This document shows positions 5,852 to 6,480 of a stretch of DNA of 6,480 nt, in pieces (the first letter of the stretch is position 1; every line of letters starts with the position of its first letter). Below the pieces are notes generated by a model. That model ran no database searches. It worked only from the letters and a program-made list of their open reading frames with translations, and was not told where the DNA came from. Both the position numbers and the translations under genes were made by a program. Source of the DNA: a bacterium (GTDB taxonomy: Bacteria; Cyanobacteriota; Vampirovibrionia; Gastranaerophilales; Gastranaerophilaceae); NCBI GenBank assembly GCA_017995595.1, contig JAGOIO010000080.1, forward strand, positions 1-6,480, read 5' to 3'.

Positions 5852-6480
5852 TAAATGTCAATAATCCTTTCATCTTGCTGTGTCGATTTTTTAAGTTCTT
5901 CCAGACTTGAAACTCTCACTAAAGCTTTTATCTTATCCACGAATATACGTTTTATCTCAATTCTTGACAAAAAGTCTTCAAAAGAAGCAAAAGGCTTTTT
6001 TTCTCTTTCATTTATAATTTTCTTTGCAAGTACAATATTTACACCTGGAAGATCTGCTAATTGAGTTGAAGTTGCAGTATTTAAATTTATGACATCACAA
6101 GCCTTTCCATTACCGCCATCACCAACATTCTGGGATTGTGTCTCTGTCTCTGTACTTGACTCAGATTTTCCACCACCATAAGACCGCTCTGTAATTATGA
6201 GCCTTGCAATAGCACATTGGTCCTTTACATCAGCATAAAATGTTAAATCGCCGAAAGAATCACAAATTAAATCAAAGACTTCTGCTAAATCTGTCTTTAC
6301 AAAATCATCAGATACAGCAATAAAGAATTTTGTACAACCGTTTTTATCTTTGGCAAAGCATTGAATTTGAGGAGTTTTAATATTTTCAACACGCAAATTT
6401 ACAAGACAATTATCATTTTTTAAAGAAAGATTTGAACCGCCATCAGCAGGTTTTATAAGCCACTTTGTAGCCTTATCCAA
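5851..6480 (-). CDS. ComEA-like helix-hairpin-helix protein, 5' end outside window
   Basis: The frame is open to the right edge; the base triplet at 6480 would be TTG and nothing indicates a true start, so the gene is treated as partial (at least 209 residues). Residues about 129-189 form a ComEA-type tandem helix-hairpin-helix: INLNTATSTQLADLPGVNIV, then AKKIINEREKKPFASFEDFL and a second hairpin ending at VDKIKALV. Such domains bind DNA or mediate protein contacts. The first 100 or so residues form a separate domain I do not recognise, with cysteines at 25, 41, 49, 73 and 89, joined by a Ser/Thr/Glu/Gly-rich linker (102-125). No secretion signal is visible in the available part, unlike competence ComEA, so a cytoplasmic role is likely. 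Its stop overlaps the radical SAM start by one base, tying it to that operon. Function unknown. Confidence 0.7.
   Translation of the reverse strand: MDKATKWLIKPADGGSNLSLKNDNCLVNLRVENIKTPQIQCFAKDKNGCTKFFIAVSDDFVKTDLAEVFDLICDSFGDLTFYADVKDQCAIARLIITERSYGGGKSESSTETETQSQNVGDGGNGKACDVINLNTATSTQLADLPGVNIVLAKKIINEREKKPFASFEDFLSRIEIKRIFVDKIKALVRVSSLEELKKSTQQDERIIDI

Noticed and set aside
1..6480. CRISPR array, insertion sequence or prophage
   Set aside because: No regularly spaced repeats, transposase, integrase or phage structural gene is visible in the window.

Overview
The window is AT-rich (roughly one-third GC by eye) with short spacers, several non-ATG starts and genes on both strands. The main taxonomic clue is the trio of a Ycf46-type AAA+ ATPase, a DUF1257 (Ycf35-like) protein and a DUF2997 protein, a set I know mainly from Cyanobacteria and their relatives. 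With the low GC and no photosynthesis gene in view, I infer a non-photosynthetic relative such as a gut melainabacterium (Vampirovibrionia/Gastranaerophilales). This is inference from gene content; another low-GC phylum is possible.

Left part (1-1723): the C-terminal end of a probable alpha/beta-hydrolase-like protein runs in from the left edge on the + strand. It converges on cobO, the corrinoid adenosyltransferase on the - strand, which ends at a clear intrinsic terminator (464-492). A 539-base non-coding stretch follows. It is shared by cobO and a divergent response regulator, and holds candidate promoters, a direct repeat, small hairpins and a possible 23-codon leader ORF.

Middle (1724-2833): a REC + HD-GYP response regulator, predicted to be a cyclic-di-GMP phosphodiesterase. 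It starts at TTG behind a GAGGG ribosome-binding site. Its stop lies 2 bases from the stop of the opposing DUF2997 gene, and a 9-bp inverted repeat spans both stops.

Right part (2836-6480): five - strand genes form an apparent operon, in transcription order: a helix-hairpin-helix (ComEA-like) protein cut by the right edge; a small NrdG-like radical SAM protein (1-base overlap, GTG start); the Ycf46-like AAA+ ATPase; a DUF1257-like protein with an added N-terminal hydrophobic segment; and DUF2997. A perfect extended -10 element (TGATATAAT) just before the AAA+ gene suggests an internal promoter and fixes its start at the downstream ATG. The biochemical role of this cassette is unknown to me. 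The arrangement suggests an ATP-driven remodelling machine with two small partner proteins, coupled to a radical SAM enzyme and a possible nucleic-acid-binding HhH protein. It is the best candidate here for an undescribed system.
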